From the NCBI GenBank assembly GCA_018823835.1, contig JAHJHT010000002.1, positions 620,001 through 684,000 of the forward strand: a DNA stretch of 64,000 nucleotides. The letters run 5' to 3'. Of the stretch, positions 61,263 to 64,000 are shown piece after piece. The notes below the pieces were generated by a model that saw nothing but the letters and a program-made list of their open reading frames with translations, had not been told where the DNA came from and did no database searches. Within the stretch, counting starts at the first letter, position 1; each line of letters starts with the position of its first letter. The translations under genes and the position numbers were made by a program. This stretch comes from Alphaproteobacteria bacterium (GTDB lineage Bacteria; Pseudomonadota; Alphaproteobacteria; Rhizobiales; Rhizobiaceae).

Positions 61263-61909
61263 TGCGCAAGCTCGAGGAGCGAAAGATCGTCTTGGCGAGC
61301 CACAATGAGGGCAAGCTGCGCGAGTTTTCCGACCTGATGGCGCCGTTCGGCTTCGAGGCGAAGTCGGCGAAGGAACTCGGGCTGCCCGAACCCGACGAGA
61401 CCGGCACGACCTTCGAGGAAAACGCCTACATCAAGGCTTTCGCGGCGGCGAGCGCCACCGGGTTGCCGGCGCTGTCCGACGATTCCGGGCTGGTGGTCGA
61501 CGCGCTCGACGGCGCGCCCGGTGTCTATACCGCCAACTGGGCCGAGCGGCCGGACGGCACGCGCGACTTCGGCATGGCCATGCAGCGGACCGAGACAGAA
61601 CTGCAGCAGCGCGGCGCGACCGAGCCCGGCCGGCGCACCGGCCGCTTCGTCGCCGTGATCTGCCTCGCCTGGCCCGACGGCGAGGCGGAGTATTTCCGCG
61701 GCGAGGCCGAGGGGCATCTGGTCTGGCCGCCGCGCGGCGACAGCGGCTTCGGCTACGACCCGGTCTTCCTGCCCGACGGGCACGCCAGGACGTTCGGCGA
61801 AATGACCGCCGAGGAGAAACACGGCTGGAAACCCGGCCAGGCCGAGGCGCTGTCGCACCGCGCGCGCGCCTTCCAGAAATTCGCCCGGGCCTGCCTGGGG
61901 GCAGCATGA
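61262..61909 (+). CDS. rdgB: dITP/XTP pyrophosphatase (Ham1/RdgB)
   Basis: House-cleaning nucleotidase of 215 residues that removes non-canonical purine nucleotides. [19 protein letters not shown] at the N-terminus (NTP-binding), [32 protein letters not shown] and [11 protein letters not shown] are family motifs. Translation is coupled to the VOC gene (TGATG) and to hemW (ATGA). Confidence 0.94.
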   Translation: MRKLEERKIVLASHNEGKLREFSDLMAPFGFEAKSAKELGLPEPDETGTTFEENAYIKAFAAASATGLPALSDDSGLVVDALDGAPGVYTANWAERPDGTRDFGMAMQRTETELQQRGATEPGRRTGRFVAVICLAWPDGEAEYFRGEAEGHLVWPPRGDSGFGYDPVFLPDGHARTFGEMTAEEKHGWKPGQAEALSHRARAFQKFARACLGAA

Positions 61910-63075
61910 ACGATCTCCTGCCGGTCGGCCGCGACCCCGGCTTCGGCGTCTACGTCCATTGGCCGTTCTGTGCCGCCAAATGCCCCTATTGCGACTTCAA
62001 CAGCCATGTCCGCCACCAGCCTGTCGACCAGGAGCGGTTCGCCGCCGCCTTCGCGACGGAACTCGCGACGATGCGGGCGCGCACCGGGCCGCGCAGCGTC
62101 ACCAGCATCTTCCTCGGCGGCGGCACGCCTTCGCTGATGCACCCCGAGACGGTCGGCGCCGTGCTCGACGCGATCGGCCGCAACTGGACGGTGCCCGACG
62201 GCATCGAGGTGACGCTCGAGGCCAACCCCTCGTCGGTCGAGGCGGAACGGTTCCGCGGCTACCGGGCGGCCGGCGTCAACCGCGTGTCGCTCGGCGTCCA
62301 GGCGCTGAACGACAAGGACCTGCGCTTCCTCGGCCGGCTGCACAATGTCTCCGAGGCGCTGAAGGCGATCGAGCTGGCGCGCGAGATCTTTCCGCGTCTT
62401 TCCTTCGATCTGATCTACGCCCGGCCGGGCCAGACGGCGGAGGACTGGGCGGCCGAACTCGAACAGGCGATCGGCTATGCGGCCGACCACCTGTCGCTCT
62501 ACCAGCTGACCATCGAGGAAGGCACGCCCTTCCATGCGCTGCATGCGGCAAAGAAGTTCATCATCCCCGACAACGACCTCGCCGCCGACCTCTACGCACT
62601 GACCCAGGAGGTCACCGCCGCGCACGGGCTGCCCGCCTACGAGATTTCCAACCACGCGCGGCCGGGGGCGGAGAGCCGGCACAATCTCACCTACTGGCGC
62701 TACGGCGAATATGTCGGCGTCGGTCCCGGCGCGCATGGCCGCTTCGTCGAGCACGGCAGGCGGATCGTGACGATCGCCGAACGGGTCCCGGAGACCTGGG
62801 CCAACCTCGTCGAGGCCAGGGGGCACGGCGTGACCGGCGGCGAAACGCTGACACGGGCTGAAGAGGCCGACGAGTTCCTGCTCATGGGACTGCGGCTCGC
62901 CGAGGGCATCGACCTTGCGCGCTACGAGGCGATGTCGGGCCGCGGCTTCTCGCCGGCGCGCCTGTCGGTGCTGCAGGAAGAGGGCCTGGTGGCGCCGGTC
63001 GGCAATTCGCGCTTGCGTGCCACGGCTTCCGGCATGATCGTGCTCGACGCAGTGGTCGCCGACCTGGCGCGGTAA
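61906..63075 (+). CDS. hemW: Radical SAM heme chaperone HemW
   Basis: Radical SAM protein of 389 residues, related to coproporphyrinogen oxidase HemN but acting as a heme chaperone. The cluster motif CxxxCxxC is in [16 protein letters not shown]; the SAM-binding GGGTPSL follows, and the HemW C-terminal domain is present. The lack of the N-terminal HemN extension supports HemW. Overlaps rdgB by four bases. Confidence 0.92.
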   Translation: MNDLLPVGRDPGFGVYVHWPFCAAKCPYCDFNSHVRHQPVDQERFAAAFATELATMRARTGPRSVTSIFLGGGTPSLMHPETVGAVLDAIGRNWTVPDGIEVTLEANPSSVEAERFRGYRAAGVNRVSLGVQALNDKDLRFLGRLHNVSEALKAIELAREIFPRLSFDLIYARPGQTAEDWAAELEQAIGYAADHLSLYQLTIEEGTPFHALHAAKKFIIPDNDLAADLYALTQEVTAAHGLPAYEISNHARPGAESRHNLTYWRYGEYVGVGPGAHGRFVEHGRRIVTIAERVPETWANLVEARGHGVTGGETLTRAEEADEFLLMGLRLAEGIDLARYEAMSGRGFSPARLSVLQEEGLVAPVGNSRLRATASGMIVLDAVVADLAR

Positions 63076-63097
63076 CCGTACTGGCGGCATCATATAG

Positions 63098-63113
63098 GTA
63101 AGCAACAGCTTAC
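63098..63113. promoter_or_regulatory. Short palindrome before the EamA gene
   Basis: GTAAGC-AACA-GCTTAC, with TA on both outer sides after one mismatch, lies 16 bases before the EamA start. This is a reasonable repressor site in the promoter or leader. Confidence 0.4.
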
Positions 63114-63128
63114 TTAGAGAGGGAAGCC

Positions 63129-63566
63129 ATGAACGCAAGCCTTGCATCCTGGCAATTCTGGGCCCTTCTGGCGGCGGCCTTCGCGGCCATGACCGCCATT
63201 TTCGCCAAGGTCGGCGTCGAGAATGTCGGCTCGGATTTCGCGACCCTGATCCGCACCGCGATCATCTTCCTGGTGCTCGGCATCATCATTGCCGGCAGCG
63301 GCCAATGGCAGCCTCTGGGCGAGATTTCCGCCAGGACCTGGCTCTTCCTGACGCTGTCGGGCCTGGCCACCGGCGCATCGTGGCTCTGCTATTTCCGCGC
63401 CCTGAAGCTCGGCAATGCGTCGCAGGTCGCACCTGTGGACAAGCTAAGCGTCGTGCTGGTGGCGGTATTTGGCGCGGTCTTTCTGGGCGAGCGGCTTAGT
63501 CCGGTGAACTGGCTCGGGGTGGTCCTGATCTCGGCCGGCGCGGTCCTCGTGGCCTATCGTTTTTGA
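63129..63566 (+). CDS. EamA-domain transporter (half-size)
   Basis: Membrane protein of 145 residues with about five helices and one EamA domain (FAKVGVENVGSDFATLIRTAII; LSGLATGASWLCYFRALKLGNASQVAPVDKLSVVLVAVFGAVFLGERL). Full EamA transporters have two such domains, so this half-size form probably works as a dimer. It starts 53 bases after hemW with a palindrome between them. Substrate unknown. Confidence 0.88.
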   Translation: MNASLASWQFWALLAAAFAAMTAIFAKVGVENVGSDFATLIRTAIIFLVLGIIIAGSGQWQPLGEISARTWLFLTLSGLATGASWLCYFRALKLGNASQVAPVDKLSVVLVAVFGAVFLGERLSPVNWLGVVLISAGAVLVAYRF

Positions 63567-63631
63567 CGCGCCGCGCAATGCGATCTGGCTGGCGGCAAGC
63601 TGTGCCATGCACGCATCGAAGCGGCTGGCCA

Positions 63632-63811
63632 TCAGTGCCTGGCCTCGTCTTCCGGACGGTCGTCGCTGGCTCTTGTCTCGCTGCGTTCGGCGGATTCCTG
63701 CGCGCGGGCGCTGCGGTCATTCTGCTCTTTTTCGGCGCGCGAGGGCGAGACCCACTTGCGGCGTCCGGCATAGTACGGTTCGAAACTGTCCTGGATGATA
63801 AGCGAAGCCAT
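63632..63811 (-). CDS. Small charged protein
   Basis: Frame of 59 codons with AGGAGG six bases before the ATG at 63811. The protein begins MASLIIQDSFEPYYAGRRKWVSPS and continues as a hydrophilic, charged stretch rich in Glu, Arg, Ser and Asp (AQESAERSETRASDDRPEDE), probably disordered. The ideal ribosome binding site and the composition support a real gene. No family recognised. The remaining bases to 64000 show nothing identifiable. Confidence 0.65.
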   Translation of the reverse strand: MASLIIQDSFEPYYAGRRKWVSPSRAEKEQNDRSARAQESAERSETRASDDRPEDEARH

Positions 63812-64000
63812 CGTATCCTCCTCGATACTCCGATAAGAATCCGCCCAGCGTTGTTTGGTTCCAGACTGTGGCGACGCAATGACGCCGACGACATGAGTTG
63901 GGGACGAAGCCGCGAGGCGGGCCGAAAGCCCTTCGACAGACCAGGGAAGCGAAGCCAGACGTGACGCAAGCGCAACGAACCTACGTCGTTGGACAGAACG

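Overview
The window is high-GC chromosomal DNA from an alphaproteobacterium. It most resembles the Rhizobiales, in the Mesorhizobium/Aminobacter/Phyllobacteriaceae range. The reasons are an ActS/ActR (RegB/RegA) redox two-component system next to hrpB, divergent rph/hrcA, an Irr-type iron-control palindrome, an RpiR-linked inositol operon with the kinase-DUF2090 form of iolC, and GC-rich palindromic repeats. No rRNA, tRNA, CRISPR array, transposase or integrase was seen. Genus level is inference.

Layout. (1) 1-5 kb: end of a family 2 glycosyltransferase, a flippase-like membrane protein, an SDR oxidoreductase, a low-affinity iron permease-like protein, MmcB. (2) 4.4-12.6 kb, minus strand: actR, actS, hrpB and a YnjBCD-like ABC transporter. 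(3) 12.7-22.6 kb: myo-inositol catabolism, with two Gfo/Idh/MocA dehydrogenases, an SDR, an RpiR regulator and iolC(DUF2090)-iolD-iolE-small membrane protein-iolB. Two intergenic regions share a GGAAT-N9-ATTCC palindrome, a good candidate for the RpiR operator. (4) 22.8-25.2 kb: a 2H-phosphoesterase (DUF1045), phnM and phnN without the C-P lyase core. (5) 25.6-31.9 kb, minus strand: iron uptake/storage module (imelysin, Bfd, bacterioferritin, di-heme protein, second imelysin, DUF1513) behind an Irr-box-like palindrome. (6) 32-36 kb: FAD-dependent reductase, lepA, a DUF559 nuclease-like gene bracketed by inverted palindromic repeats, and a DUF1579-like gene. (7) 36.2-38.1 kb: a lower-GC islet with an XRE regulator, an ImmA/IrrE peptidase and three very small genes. 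(8) 39.4-49.8 kb: a trimethylamine/TMAO module, with an XRE-cupin regulator divergent from tmm, a MarR-GNAT fusion, a SnoaL-like protein, the TMAO importer tmoW/tmoV/tmoX and tdm. (9) 50-64 kb: mixed housekeeping and unknown genes, namely a formamidase-like hydrolase, a stand-alone RAM domain, a lipoprotein plus trypsin-fold protein pair, pcaD-like, SH3, rpe, a thioredoxin-fold protein, tandem crcB plus DUF190, cysK, lysE, hrcA, rph, VOC, rdgB, hemW and an EamA protein.

How they work together. The inositol operon converts inositol through inosose, diketo and deoxy-gluconate intermediates to a phosphorylated product that the DUF2090 domain may cleave. The TMA module imports TMAO (TmoXVW), oxidises TMA to TMAO (Tmm) and splits TMAO to dimethylamine and formaldehyde (Tdm), with the GcvT half of Tdm able to pass the one-carbon unit to tetrahydrofolate. 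The iron block combines periplasmic iron handling with storage (Bfr) and its release (Bfd). The most unusual features are the DUF559 gene with structurally covarying inverted repeats, the XRE-ImmA islet with its small genes and a 16-bp inverted-repeat operator, and several clear regulatory palindromes.
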